Origin: Pseudomonas monteilii
GTDB taxonomy: Bacteria; Pseudomonadota; Gammaproteobacteria; Pseudomonadales; Pseudomonadaceae
NCBI GenBank assembly: GCA_001534745.1
Contig: CP013997.1
Location: 2,604,001-2,668,000 of the forward strand
DNA length: 64,000 nt
Direction of reading: 5' to 3'
This document shows positions 38,149 to 46,654 of this stretch, in pieces. The stretch's first letter is position 1, and each line of letters opens with the position of its first letter. The position numbers and the translations under genes are program-made. The notes beneath the pieces were generated by a model. That model was not told the DNA's origin. It searched no databases and saw only the letters and a list, made by a program, of their open reading frames with translations.

Positions 38149-38709
38149 TCAATCTTCCAGTGGTTTTGGCGGCTTGGCAGGTGCAGCGGGCTTGACCGGC
38201 TTGCCTGCCTTGGCGTCTTTCGCCGGCGTATCGGCTGTACTGGCCACCGGCTCCGGTGTCGAGACCGCTTTCTCGCTGGCAGGCAGCTCATCTACGGCCT
38301 TGAACACCGCCTGCACATCGATCGCATCGCTGTTCTGCTCGTCCTTGAGCATATGCTGCTGGCCATCCTTCCCGATCAGAATGACCTTGGTACCCTTGCT
38401 GGCGCCCAGTTTCAGTTCGCGGATCAAGGCCATGGTCGCTTGCTGTTCGAGAAACTTGTCGTCCCGCTTGCCAACCAGACCGGCAACACTGAACAGGACC
38501 AGATTGCGCTCCTTGAATCCGGCCTGGGTCTGCGGTGCACTCAACGCCTCGGTGAGGTGTTTGAGCGTCGGGTCGGCGGTACTCGGTGCAATCACCACCA
38601 GCGGCCTCGACTTGCCCAGTTCTTGGGTCAGGGGTCCATTATCGGCCGCCGCCCACAGCGGTCCGGCAACGGCGAGCAACGTGGCGAAGGTCAACGACCG
38701 CGCAAGCAT
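38149..38709 (-). CDS. Secreted DUF4174 protein
   Basis: A 186-residue protein with a clear signal peptide (MLARSLTFATLLAVAGPLWA, cut before ADNG). The middle (RPLVVIAPSTADPTLKHL...KERNLVLFSVAG...TKVILIGKDGQQHML) looks like the thioredoxin-like DUF4174 fold without an active CxxC. The last 50 residues are a Pro/Ala/Lys-rich tail. It is probably periplasmic, function unknown. It is convergent with glgX. Confidence 0.85.
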   Translation of the reverse strand: MLARSLTFATLLAVAGPLWAAADNGPLTQELGKSRPLVVIAPSTADPTLKHLTEALSAPQTQAGFKERNLVLFSVAGLVGKRDDKFLEQQATMALIRELKLGASKGTKVILIGKDGQQHMLKDEQNSDAIDVQAVFKAVDELPASEKAVSTPEPVASTADTPAKDAKAGKPVKPAAPAKPPKPLED

Positions 38710-38935
38710 GGGTCTCTCCTTATGTATCCGTAACTACAAGACTACAGTTTAAAGCGAAATGTCTGACACAAAAGCCTAAACCATCTGGCCGCCTGGCTCA
38801 TGCCGAAAAATGTAATGGATGATCTCGAGCGCCTTCGAGCGCACCTGTCCCCGGCTTCATCGAGCATAGCCCATGGTCGCTCGCGGCTGTTGGGGGCCAC
38901 GTCGTCAGCGTACAGGATCTGCCGAAGGGGCGTGC

Positions 38936-41302
38936 TCAGAACAGCGGCATCTGCTGTCCGGTCAGCGCCGTGAAGTCATCGTCCACGAAGGGCAGGATGG
39001 CGTCGGCGATGGGCTTGAGCTGACGTGACACGTAATGCTCGTAGTCGATCGGCGACGGATGATGGTCCAAGGGCTCAGGCCCGGCCAACGTCATCAGGTA
39101 GCTGATCCAGCCGCCCTTCTTGTAGGCACTGGGCCGTCCCAGCCCGGCGTGGAAGGCCTCGGCCAGGCGCGCGGCGCGCACGTGCGGTGGCACGTTGCGC
39201 TCGTAGTCCGCCAAGGGGCGACGCAGCCGCTTGCGGTACACCAGCAGGTCATCGTGCTCCCCGGCCAGGGTCTGGCGCACGTATTCGCACACGTAGGCCT
39301 GGTAAGGCTGGCGGCGGAAGATCCGGCCGTACAGCTCGCGCTGGAACTCCCGCGCCAGGGGCGACCAGTCGGTGCGCACCGACTCCATGCCTTTGAATAC
39401 CAGCGTGTCCTCGGTATCACCCTGGCGTGTCAGCCCGGCGTAGCGCTTCTTGCTGCCCTCCTCGGCGCCGCGGATGGTCGGCATCAGGAAACGACGGAAA
39501 TGCGTGTCGACCTGCAACTCCAGGGCGCTGTCGAGCTGTTGGGTCTGGCGCAGATGATCGCGCCACCACTGATTGATCTCGGTGACCAGCGTGTGCCCCA
39601 GGCGCATCGCTTCGTCTTCGTCGAGGGCCTGGCGCAGGCACACGAAGGTGGAGTCGGTGTCGCCATAGATCACTTCCAGGCCGCGTGCCTCGATCAGCGC
39701 ACGGGTCTGGTGCATGATCTGGTGCCCGCGCAGGGTGATGGACGACGCCAGACGTGCATCGAAGAACCGGCAGCTGGGCGTCCCGAGCACGCCATAGAAC
39801 GCGTTCATGATGATCTTCAACGCCTGCGACAAGGGCGCGTTACCGTCGCGCTTGGCTGCCTCGCGCCCTTGCCAGACGCGCTCGACGATGTGCGGCAGGC
39901 AATGCCGGGTGCGCGAGAACCAGGCGTCGCGAAACCCTTCTATCGCCTGCGCCGGGTCTGGGTCGGCCAGCCCTTCGACCAGGCCGACCGGGTCGATCAG
40001 GAAGGTCCGGATGATCGAGGGATACAGGCTCTTGTAGTCCAGCACCAGGACCGAATCGTAGAGACCAGGACGTGAATCCATGACGAAACCGCCCGGGCTG
40101 GGGAGGTCCGGCTGGCTGCCCAGGTTGGGCGCGACGAAACCCTGGCGGTGCATCGCGGGCAGGTACAGGTGGCTGAACGCGGCCACCGAGCCGGCACTGC
40201 GATCCACGGGCAATCCGGTCACCGTCGCACGCTCGAGCAGAAACGCCATCAGGCCGGTATGGGCGAAGATCCGGGTGACCAGCTCGCAGTCCTTGATGTT
40301 GTAGCGCGCCAGCCCTGGCTTGTCCTCGGCGAACAGGCGATTGATCTCGTCCATGCGGTGATAGGGCGTGGCGATGGCCTTGCCCTCGCCCAGCAAGGTG
40401 CGCGAAACGTTTTCCAGGCTGAAGGACGGGAAGTTCCAGGTGGCCGAGCGCAGGGCCTCGACCCCATCGATCAGCAGCCGCCCGACGGCGCTGATGTTCG
40501 CGTGCCCATGCTGGCCCTGCTCGCGCACCTGCAGGACACTGCCGTCGCGCCCCATGCGCAGGGGCACCTGGAGGTTGACGGCATGCTTGTGCAGCAGACG
40601 CAGGTCGAACTGCACCACGTTCCAGCCGATGATCGCGTCGGGGTCATGCTGCTGCAGCCACTGATCCAGGCATTCGATCAGCTCGGCGCGGGTGGCGCGG
40701 TAGATCAGCTCGACGCCCGGGTCGTTGGTCGATCCGGTGGGCGGGCCGAGCATGTAGACCTGCCGCTGTCCGCAGCCCTCCAGGCCAATGCAGTACAAGT
40801 CGCCCTGAGCGGTGGTTTCGATGTCCAGCGACACCACACGCAGGGTCGGGCGATAGTCGGGATCAGGCCTGAGCACGGCATCGCCGAGCGAACCATCGGC
40901 CTGAAGCGTCCCGGTGAAGCGCACGGGCGCATTGATGAAACGTTCCATCAGGTAGCGCTCGGGCGGCCTGACATCGGCTTCGAACACGTCCACACCCGCG
41001 GCCCTCAGGCGATGCTCGAGGGCCAGCAGTTGCCGGTAATGGCGGCAATACAGCCCGAACACCGGACGACGGACGAAGTCGCGCAATGCGAGCGGCTTGA
41101 GCTCGACACCCGGTTCATCGCCTACCACGGCCAGGGTCAGCTCGCGCTGCTCGAGCGGGATGAACGCGACCGAGGTCTGAGGCGCCAGACGCACACAGCG
41201 TGGGCCTGTATCGGTGGCCAGCCAGAAGGTCACCACGGTGCCCTCCGGCAGGTCGTGCCAATGCCGGGTGAGGACGAAACCCTGCTGCCATTCCACGCTC
41301 AC
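38936..41302 (-). CDS. polB: DNA polymerase II (family B)
   Basis: A 788-residue family-B polymerase with proofreading. Exonuclease motif I is LDIETTAQG; motif III includes YNIKDCELV. Polymerase motif A is [12 protein letters not shown], motif [14 protein letters not shown] and motif [10 protein letters not shown]. The start codon is GTG ([14 protein letters not shown]). In E. coli polB is SOS-induced and restarts stalled forks; here I see no proper LexA box upstream (the closest, CTG-N9-CAG, has the wrong spacing). The upstream 57 bases separate it from the L36 gene on the same strand. Confidence 0.96.
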   Translation of the reverse strand: MSVEWQQGFVLTRHWHDLPEGTVVTFWLATDTGPRCVRLAPQTSVAFIPLEQRELTLAVVGDEPGVELKPLALRDFVRRPVFGLYCRHYRQLLALEHRLRAAGVDVFEADVRPPERYLMERFINAPVRFTGTLQADGSLGDAVLRPDPDYRPTLRVVSLDIETTAQGDLYCIGLEGCGQRQVYMLGPPTGSTNDPGVELIYRATRAELIECLDQWLQQHDPDAIIGWNVVQFDLRLLHKHAVNLQVPLRMGRDGSVLQVREQGQHGHANISAVGRLLIDGVEALRSATWNFPSFSLENVSRTLLGEGKAIATPYHRMDEINRLFAEDKPGLARYNIKDCELVTRIFAHTGLMAFLLERATVTGLPVDRSAGSVAAFSHLYLPAMHRQGFVAPNLGSQPDLPSPGGFVMDSRPGLYDSVLVLDYKSLYPSIIRTFLIDPVGLVEGLADPDPAQAIEGFRDAWFSRTRHCLPHIVERVWQGREAAKRDGNAPLSQALKIIMNAFYGVLGTPSCRFFDARLASSITLRGHQIMHQTRALIEARGLEVIYGDTDSTFVCLRQALDEDEAMRLGHTLVTEINQWWRDHLRQTQQLDSALELQVDTHFRRFLMPTIRGAEEGSKKRYAGLTRQGDTEDTLVFKGMESVRTDWSPLAREFQRELYGRIFRRQPYQAYVCEYVRQTLAGEHDDLLVYRKRLRRPLADYERNVPPHVRAARLAEAFHAGLGRPSAYKKGGWISYLMTLAGPEPLDHHPSPIDYEHYVSRQLKPIADAILPFVDDDFTALTGQQMPLF

Positions 41303-41358
41303 GCACCCTCGATGTTCTCGACCTGAATGGAGGGCAGTGTACGCGGGTCAATGGCCCT

Positions 41359-41502
41359 TCAGCCGCGTTTTTTGACCCCGCCTTGACGGGCCTTGAAGCG
41401 AGGATTGGACTTGCAGATCACGTAGAGCCGACCGCGACGCTTGACGACCTGGCAGTCGCGGTGACGCAACTTGGCATTCTTGAGAGATGACAGCACCTGC
41501 AT
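41359..41502 (-). CDS. rpmJ: Ribosomal protein L36, zinc-free paralogue (YkgO-type)
   Basis: A 47-residue L36 starting [20 protein letters not shown] and ending GGVKKRG. Only two cysteines (C17, C30) remain and the CxxC/CxxH zinc site of the usual L36 is missing, so it is the C-minus form that replaces the zinc-binding one under zinc starvation in many bacteria. A strong ribosome site (AGGAGC) and a palindrome resembling a Zur box lie just upstream. The symbol follows family use; rpmJ2 or ykgO are alternatives. Confidence 0.92.
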   Translation of the reverse strand: MQVLSSLKNAKLRHRDCQVVKRRGRLYVICKSNPRFKARQGGVKKRG

Positions 41503-41519
41503 GATGACGCTCCTGTTTG

Positions 41520-41534
41520 TGTAATACTATTACA
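41520..41534. promoter_or_regulatory. Candidate Zur operator upstream of the L36 paralogue
   Basis: TGTAATACTATTACA is a perfect inverted repeat (TGTAAT-ACT-ATTACA) 18-32 bases before the start codon. It matches 12 of 15 positions of the Zur-type sequence TGTTATAATATAACA as I remember it. The gene type makes zinc-repression likely. Confidence 0.65.
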
Positions 41535-41665
41535 TTACAGCGAATACTTTCATGCTTGCAAGGTCCAACCTCTATGCCATGCCCTACTGGCTGAAATCGT
41601 CCTGCTGCTCACCCCAAATGACCCTAGGACGGTCTGCCTGAATGCCTGTTTGAGAGGAATGCACC

Positions 41666-42331
41666 ATGTGTGGACGAGTGACCCAGTACAGCGAGACCTC
41701 TGAATTCGTCGCGGCCCTGGGCTGGAAGCATGCCTGGCACGATGCGCTCGAGGGGCACGCCGCGCCGCGTTTCAACGTCGCACCGACCACGCCCGTCACC
41801 CTGCTGCGCCAGGAGGCTCAGACCCTGCGCGCCGAACGCGTCACGTGGGGCTGGCGTCCGCATTGGGCCACGGACCGCGCCGCGCCGATCAATGCGCGGG
41901 TAGAGAAAGTCGCCCACGGTGCTTTTTTCCGCGCCATCTGGCCACACCGTGCAATCACACCGATCGACGGCTGGTACGAATGGGTGGATGAAGGCGGTCC
42001 ACGCAAGCAGCCCTACTTGATTCGTCGACGTGATGGTCGCCCTGCCCTGTGCGCCAGCATCGGTCGTTTCAAGGGGGATGAGCAGGATGGCTTCGTGATC
42101 ATCACGGCCGATGCGCAAGGAGGGATGATCGATGTGCATGACCGGCGCCCGGTGGTGCTGGCGCCCGAACTGGCGCGGTCGTGGCTCGATGACACGCTGG
42201 AAGGCGAGCGTGCCGAGCAGATGGCGCTGCACCTGGGCGAGCCTGCCGAGACGTTCGAGTGGTTCCGGGTAAGCCCTGCGGTAGGGAACGTGCGTAATCA
42301 GGGACCAGAACTGATTCGCCCGATCGAATGA
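41666..42331 (+). CDS. SRAP (HMCES/YedK-type) abasic-site shield protein
   Basis: A 221-residue SOS-response-associated peptidase-fold protein. The invariant Cys2 (MCGRVTQY) forms a thiazolidine link with abasic sites in ssDNA. The other family residues are in PRFNVAPTTPV, PINARVEKV, the active-site glutamate in GWYEW, and the histidine in VHDRRPVVL. The start is fixed because Cys2 must be exposed after Met removal. No LexA box is seen upstream. A GC hairpin (ACCCGGC-CTGAC-GCCGGGT, 42333-42351) follows. Confidence 0.94.
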   Translation: MCGRVTQYSETSEFVAALGWKHAWHDALEGHAAPRFNVAPTTPVTLLRQEAQTLRAERVTWGWRPHWATDRAAPINARVEKVAHGAFFRAIWPHRAITPIDGWYEWVDEGGPRKQPYLIRRRDGRPALCASIGRFKGDEQDGFVIITADAQGGMIDVHDRRPVVLAPELARSWLDDTLEGERAEQMALHLGEPAETFEWFRVSPAVGNVRNQGPELIRPIE

Positions 42332-42382
42332 AACCCGGCCTGACGCCGGGTCTCGGGTTCGAACCGTTACAGCTCGGCTGTT

Positions 42383-42517
42383 TCAGCAGGAGCCTGGCGG
42401 GATGCCGTCCTTGTTGACGTCCTTCAGTCGCTCACGCTCCTCGGCGGTCGAATGGGCAGGCACGTCGTCGTTTTCAGGCTTCTCGGTGGGCTGCTCGTTG
42501 GTTTTGGGGTCTGTCAT
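42383..42517 (-). CDS. Small acidic protein with EF-hand-like loop
   Basis: A 44-residue hydrophilic protein with the sequence ends MTDPKTNEQPTEKPENDD and DVNKDGIPPGSC. DVNKDGI resembles the first half of a calcium-binding EF-hand loop. There is no signal peptide. A GGAG ribosome site lies about ten bases upstream. I do not know a family; small genes of this type are often missed. It is downstream of, and convergent with, the SRAP gene. Confidence 0.65.
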   Translation of the reverse strand: MTDPKTNEQPTEKPENDDVPAHSTAEERERLKDVNKDGIPPGSC

Positions 42518-42669
42518 GGCCAAGATCTCCAGAGTGGTGCTCATTGGGCACTGCCAGGCCGGGACGGTTCAGTCTGGCACCCCTTCCTCCAGCCTCCACT
42601 GAATGTAAAAAAAAATTTCAGCGCGTTGAGGTTGTCACACGCTCCATCATTGGAAAAAGGAGCCACACC

Positions 42670-43062
42670 ATGACGTTTTCGAAATTCTGCCAATGGCTGT
42701 CCAACCGATCCGGCAGTTCAGGGACCTTCCTGCTCGCCTTGGCCCTGATCATCGTCTGGGCCACGACCGGCCCCTACTTCAACTACAACGACACCTGGCA
42801 GCTGATCATCAACACCGGCACGACGATCATCACGTTCCTGATGGTCTTTCTGATCCAGAACACCCAGAACCGCGACAACGACATCCTGCACGTGAAGCTG
42901 GACGAGCTGATTCGGGCCACCAAGGCGGCGGAGAATTCCGTGCTCGATCTGGAAACCATGAGCAGCCGCGAATTGCAGAAGTTGCGCAAGGCCTACAGGG
43001 CCATGGCAGAGCAACAGATCGAAGAGGCGCAGGAAGAGGCGGACGAGAAATCGGAGAAGTAG
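42670..43062 (+). CDS. Low-affinity iron permease-family membrane protein
   Basis: A 130-residue protein starting MTFSKFCQWLSNRSGSSGTF with two membrane helices (about 19-34 and 46-64: LALALIIVWATTGP and IINTGTTIITFLMVFLIQ). The NTQNRD motif and the acidic helical tail follow. This is the short bacterial family related to yeast Fet4. Despite the name, iron transport is not shown for these short proteins. The start follows AAAAAGGAGCCACACC. Confidence 0.85.
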   Translation: MTFSKFCQWLSNRSGSSGTFLLALALIIVWATTGPYFNYNDTWQLIINTGTTIITFLMVFLIQNTQNRDNDILHVKLDELIRATKAAENSVLDLETMSSRELQKLRKAYRAMAEQQIEEAQEEADEKSEK

Positions 43063-43179
43063 CGATGAGTGTTGGCGGGGCATCGGACGATGCCCCTCGC
43101 CCCTGGGCTCAAGGTTAGCCCAGGTGGTTCGTCAGGTCAGGCCGCTGGGACAGGAAAGCTGCCTGAACCGTATGCCGTG

Positions 43180-43425
43180 TCAGCGGTTAGGCGTCGGCGT
43201 TTCAGTCTTGGCCGTACCGTTCTCACGGTCGAGCTGCGAGTCCTGGTCGGAACCGGGGTTGCCCGGTGGCGGTGTCCAGTCTTCCGGCTTTCCGGTCTGT
43301 TGGGCATCACCCTGCTTGGGCTCGGAACTGGCCTGTTCGATGCCTGAGCCGTGTCCTTCACCGGTGTCGGTTGGCCCGGAAGGCCCTGGATAGGGCGCTG
43401 TTGGGCCGTTGTTGTCTTTGATCAT
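43180..43425 (-). CDS. Small Pro/Gly-rich hydrophilic protein
   Basis: An 81-residue protein of low complexity: MIKDNNGPTAPYPGPSGP, then stretches rich in Gly, Pro, Gln and Asp, ending KTETPTPNR. It has no hydrophobic segment and looks disordered. A strong AAGGAG ribosome site eight bases before the ATG supports translation. It is similar in style to the 44-residue protein at 42.4 kb. No function is known to me. Confidence 0.68.
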   Translation of the reverse strand: MIKDNNGPTAPYPGPSGPTDTGEGHGSGIEQASSEPKQGDAQQTGKPEDWTPPPGNPGSDQDSQLDRENGTAKTETPTPNR

Positions 43426-43620
43426 GATGACGCTCCTTCTTCGCTACAAAATGACGGTTACGTACATGTGAGGGAGCTACCTCGGCAAAGTGTCCATGCG
43501 GTCGATGAACGGTCGGCGCTCTACCGTAACAGCGTTTTCCAGGATGCAAGTGCCCGATCATTCAAGCGTGGATCAGCCAGGCCGATACATCAGAGACCCC
43601 ATCACTTCCAAGGCCGGAAC

Positions 43621-44100
43621 ATGTTGATCCCCCCTTCAGGCTTGAACCCGATCATCTCCAGCACTGCTCAGACGGCGACTCCTGCACAGGAAAGCGAACC
43701 GTCTTCCAGTCGTTCGAACACGGCAGGCACGTCACGTACCGAAGCAGTCAAGATCTCGCTGTCGGGCCTGGCACTGGAAAAGTCAGCCTCCGCGCAGAAG
43801 GCAGCCTCGAACCGCGACATCGAAGAAAGCGGCTTGCCGGATACCACGCAGAACATCCTGAAAATGATTCGTGAGCTGAAACAGAAGATTCAGGAGAAGC
43901 AGGCGGAATTGCAGGCTGTGCTGATGGATTCGCACCTCGACCCCCAGACGCGGCAGATGAAGGCTGCCGGCGTGCAGTCGGAGTTGGGCGCGTTGTCTGC
44001 TGCACTGACCACAGCCAGTGCGGCGTTGAACAAGCAGATCAAGGATGGCGTCCTGTCGGCCGAGCAGGGTCAACAGGCTGCCATGCTCGCAATGAAGTGA
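43621..44100 (+). CDS. Unknown protein with coiled-coil centre
   Basis: A 159-residue protein. The first 60 residues are Ser/Thr-rich and likely disordered. From about residue 75 a helical segment (ILKMIRELKQKIQEKQAELQ) suggests a coiled coil, followed by a second helical part with SALSAALTTASAALNK. There is no signal peptide. An upstream in-frame extension to 43351 is antisense to the small gene there and is less likely. I do not recognise a family. Confidence 0.72.
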   Translation: MLIPPSGLNPIISSTAQTATPAQESEPSSSRSNTAGTSRTEAVKISLSGLALEKSASAQKAASNRDIEESGLPDTTQNILKMIRELKQKIQEKQAELQAVLMDSHLDPQTRQMKAAGVQSELGALSAALTTASAALNKQIKDGVLSAEQGQQAAMLAMK

Positions 44101-44142
44101 CAGCCGGTCCTCTCAAGGTCCAATCCCGCTGCCTCTCTGCCC

Positions 44143-44448
44143 TTAGCGCTCGTGCTCATGGCGTTCGCAGGCGTCCTGCAGGACAGACGTCATGGGCTCG
44201 CGGCTTTTGTCCTGGCCCTCATGGCGCATCCGACCGCGTTGCTGCTCCAGCTCTTGCGTCAGGGCCTTGCCTTCGGCAAAGGCCATCCATTGCTCGAAGG
44301 CAAGGCGATGGGTGCTGACGACCTCACGCCAGTGCACATCGGGCAGATGACCATAGGCAACATGCTTCATGGTGTCCGTCACGACCTCATTCAGTTGCTT
44401 GATCAACTGATACGCCTCGAACTGTGCCGCTTCGTCTTTTGGCGACAT
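44143..44448 (-). CDS. Unknown small cytoplasmic protein
   Basis: A 101-residue protein, MSPKDEAAQFEAYQLIKQLN..., with mixed charged and helical composition and a His/Glu-rich end (CERHEHER). It has no membrane segment or signal. It is convergent with the coiled-coil protein gene. No family recognised. Confidence 0.65.
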   Translation of the reverse strand: MSPKDEAAQFEAYQLIKQLNEVVTDTMKHVAYGHLPDVHWREVVSTHRLAFEQWMAFAEGKALTQELEQQRGRMRHEGQDKSREPMTSVLQDACERHEHER

Positions 44449-44649
44449 GGCATCGAATCCCTGAAAGAAGTGTTTTTACAACTGCTTATGCGGGTGACCT
44501 GATGTGGCGTGTCATGGTTCAGAGAAAAATCGGTGCCCCGATGAAGGGAGCTAATGACAGGCGCGCTCACTAGTTGGCGACCAGGGCGCCCCGTCAGGGG
44601 CGCCCGCTGGCCGGCGGCACCCCTTGAAAATTCGCCATCGATACGCTGT

Positions 44650-45138
44650 TCAACGCGCCGTACGCGTCAACTTCAACAGGCCGCCATCGTACCAGGCCAG
44701 ACCGAGCGAGCCGTCGGCGCCCACGAAGAAGGCAGGGTCTTCCTCGCCCATGGGGCCCCAGCTGCCTGACGCACAGCGTACGCTGTAAGGCGTGGCACGT
44801 GACAGCCCCAGCTTGTCGAGCCGGCCTTGAATGTCCTGGTCAGGTGCCACCGTCAGCTTGCGGAAGGTAGGCTGTTTGCAGGCATCTTCGGCGCTGTCCG
44901 CTGGCACCCAGGTCAAGGCGTCCGGTGTGAAGCTGGCATGCTTGCCCATCAGGCTGGGGTCGTCGTCCTGCAACGCCTGCACGCCGGAATCCGACACGGC
45001 GACCTTCGTCACCTTCCAATCGCCTTGGAACGTCGAGATCAGTTGCGCTGCATTGGTGTGCGCAGACGTGTTGGCATCGCACCCCGACAAGACCAAGGCC
45101 AACAGTGAAAGTGATGCGGTTTTCGTGGAAAGCTTCAT
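44650..45138 (-). CDS. Predicted lipoprotein of unknown function
   Basis: A 162-residue protein with a lipoprotein signal (MKLSTKTASL, then LLALVLSGC, lipidated Cys at about residue 20). The mature part begins DANTSAHTNAAQ and has FQGDWKVTKVAVSDSG, which recalls META/lipocalin-like small beta folds. The ATG at 45138 has AAGGAGG at the right distance; a GTG at 45144 overlaps that ribosome site. A strong GC hairpin (44584-44605) lies downstream. Confidence 0.8.
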   Translation of the reverse strand: MKLSTKTASLSLLALVLSGCDANTSAHTNAAQLISTFQGDWKVTKVAVSDSGVQALQDDDPSLMGKHASFTPDALTWVPADSAEDACKQPTFRKLTVAPDQDIQGRLDKLGLSRATPYSVRCASGSWGPMGEEDPAFFVGADGSLGLAWYDGGLLKLTRTAR

Positions 45139-45340
45139 GGCCACCTCCTTTGAATGACTGAAAGAATCATACCCTTTGGTGCCTTCTCGCGGCGGCCGTC
45201 ACAGGCATGGCTTGGTTGAGACTGCGGTTGCAAAAACAGGTTCAGGACTGCCGGACACGGGCGCTATGCTTGAGGCGTCGCACCCTGACCGATCAGGCGC
45301 GGCAGTCCTCATAACGCAAGCTCGACACGCAAGGATGCCC

Positions 45341-45964
45341 ATGAACAGCACGACCTTGGTACTTTTCCTGCCCGCCTGCTTCGCGCTGAACCTGGCCCCA
45401 GGGCCGAACAACCTTCTCTCGATCAGTAACGCGACACGATATGGATGGGGTTGCTCCTGCCTGGCAGGAGTGGGCCGGTTGGTGGCCTTCGCGTTGATGA
45501 TCGCCCTGGCTTCTGCAGGGCTGGCCGTCGTGTTGCAGACCTCGGAAGCAATCTTCCAGGCCATCAAGGTGGGCGGCGGGCTTTACCTGCTCTACCTGGC
45601 TTATCGGCTGTGGCAGGCAGACACCGTAGCCGGGGGCGAGGCTTCCGGGTGCTCGAGCAGCAACTTGTGGGGGCTGGCACGGCAGGAATTCTTCGTGGCA
45701 GCGGGCAACCCCAAGGCCATTCTGATCTTCACGGCGTTCCTTCCCCAGTTCGTTGATCCTGCACAAGAGGTCGGTCGTCAACTGGCCCTGCTGGGCGCGC
45801 TATTTCTGGTCCTCGAGGCTGTGGCCATCGGACTGTATGCCTACATGGGGCTGCACCTACGGCGCTGGATGACCGAGCCCGCAGGGCGCAGGCGTTTCAA
45901 CCGCGGCTGCGCAGTGCTGCTGTCACTGGCCGCCTCGTTGCTGCTGACGGCGCGACGCACCTGA
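45341..45964 (+). CDS. LysE/RhtB-family amino-acid exporter
   Basis: A 207-residue membrane protein with five or six helices. The N-terminal signature PACFALNLAPGPNNLLSISNATRYGW is seen at about 12-37, then VGGGLYLLYLAYRLW and ARQEFFVAAGNPKAILIFTAFLPQFVD. Family members export amino acids or their analogues such as homoserine lactone, leucine or cysteine; the substrate is unknown. The ATG at 45341 follows AAGGATGCCC. Confidence 0.9.
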   Translation: MNSTTLVLFLPACFALNLAPGPNNLLSISNATRYGWGCSCLAGVGRLVAFALMIALASAGLAVVLQTSEAIFQAIKVGGGLYLLYLAYRLWQADTVAGGEASGCSSSNLWGLARQEFFVAAGNPKAILIFTAFLPQFVDPAQEVGRQLALLGALFLVLEAVAIGLYAYMGLHLRRWMTEPAGRRRFNRGCAVLLSLAASLLLTARRT

Positions 45965-45974
45965 CGCCGACGTC

Positions 45975-46559
45975 CTAGGGCAGGTCCTCGGCAGGCTCGG
46001 CCTCCTTCCCGGGGCTCAGCGCCCGGTCAAGCAGGCGCTGCTGAAGCGCCACGTCCGGGTGCTCACCCCCGAACAGGGTCCGGAAGATCAACGGCGCAAT
46101 CAACCCATCCATCAACCTGTCGATCGAAGGCGCAGGCTCACCTCGGGCTTGCGCGCGCTCGAGCAGGATCGTCAGACGTTCGCGGGTCGGCTCGGTGCAG
46201 CGAACGGCACATCCCATGTCGGTGGCCATCAGTGCATCCCGCAACATGGCTTGTCCGGGTCGCGACACCAGGTCATCGACGTAGCGCTCCAGCCAGAGGG
46301 TCAAATCCCCGCGCAGGCTACCCGTGTCTTCAGGCGGGACGTCGGGCCGGAGCTGTTGCAGGTCGACATCGGCCAGCAGGCTCGGCAGGTTGCCCCAGCG
46401 TCGGTAGAGGGTCGAAGGCGTCACGCCGGCGCGGGCGGCGATCAGGGGAACGGTCAGCGCGTCACGGGGTTGCTCGTCGAGCAGGGCCCTGACCGCGTCA
46501 TGGATGGCCTGCTGCACGCGGGCACTACGGCCGCCTGGGCGGGAGTGTTTGGTCGTCAT
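45975..46559 (-). CDS. TetR-family repressor
   Basis: A 194-residue regulator. The N-terminal helix-turn-helix reads ALTVPLIAARAGVTPSTLYRRWG (about 40-60), the classic TetR form. The C-terminal domain resembles the TetR_C_11-type ligand pocket. It is divergent from an MFS transporter, and the 95-base gap has two related AT-rich palindromes, so it most likely represses both genes and senses a substrate of the pump. The start at 46559 (MTTKHSRPGG) is preferred over 46577. Confidence 0.9.
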   Translation of the reverse strand: MTTKHSRPGGRSARVQQAIHDAVRALLDEQPRDALTVPLIAARAGVTPSTLYRRWGNLPSLLADVDLQQLRPDVPPEDTGSLRGDLTLWLERYVDDLVSRPGQAMLRDALMATDMGCAVRCTEPTRERLTILLERAQARGEPAPSIDRLMDGLIAPLIFRTLFGGEHPDVALQQRLLDRALSPGKEAEPAEDLP

Positions 46560-46581
46560 GCCGACATGATACCGCAACGTT

Positions 46582-46600
46582 AAAGCAAATTAATTGCTTT
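46582..46600. promoter_or_regulatory. TetR operator candidate 1
   Basis: Perfect inverted repeat AAAGCAA-ATTAA-TTGCTTT, 22 bases from the TetR start codon. Confidence 0.7.
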
Positions 46601-46622
46601 TGTGGAGCGGACGCCCTACCCT

Positions 46623-46645
46623 CTAACGCAAATTATTAGCTTTAG
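46623..46645. promoter_or_regulatory. TetR operator candidate 2
   Basis: Imperfect palindrome CTAACGCAAAT-T-ATTAGCTTTAG (9 of 11 arm positions pair), nine bases before the MFS start. It shares AA(A/C)GCAAATTA with candidate 1. Confidence 0.7.
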
Positions 46646-46654
46646 AAGTGCGCG

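Noticed and set aside
41303..41358. LexA box upstream of polB
   Set aside because: The best match is CTG-N9-CAG, one base short of the required spacing, with GC-rich centre.
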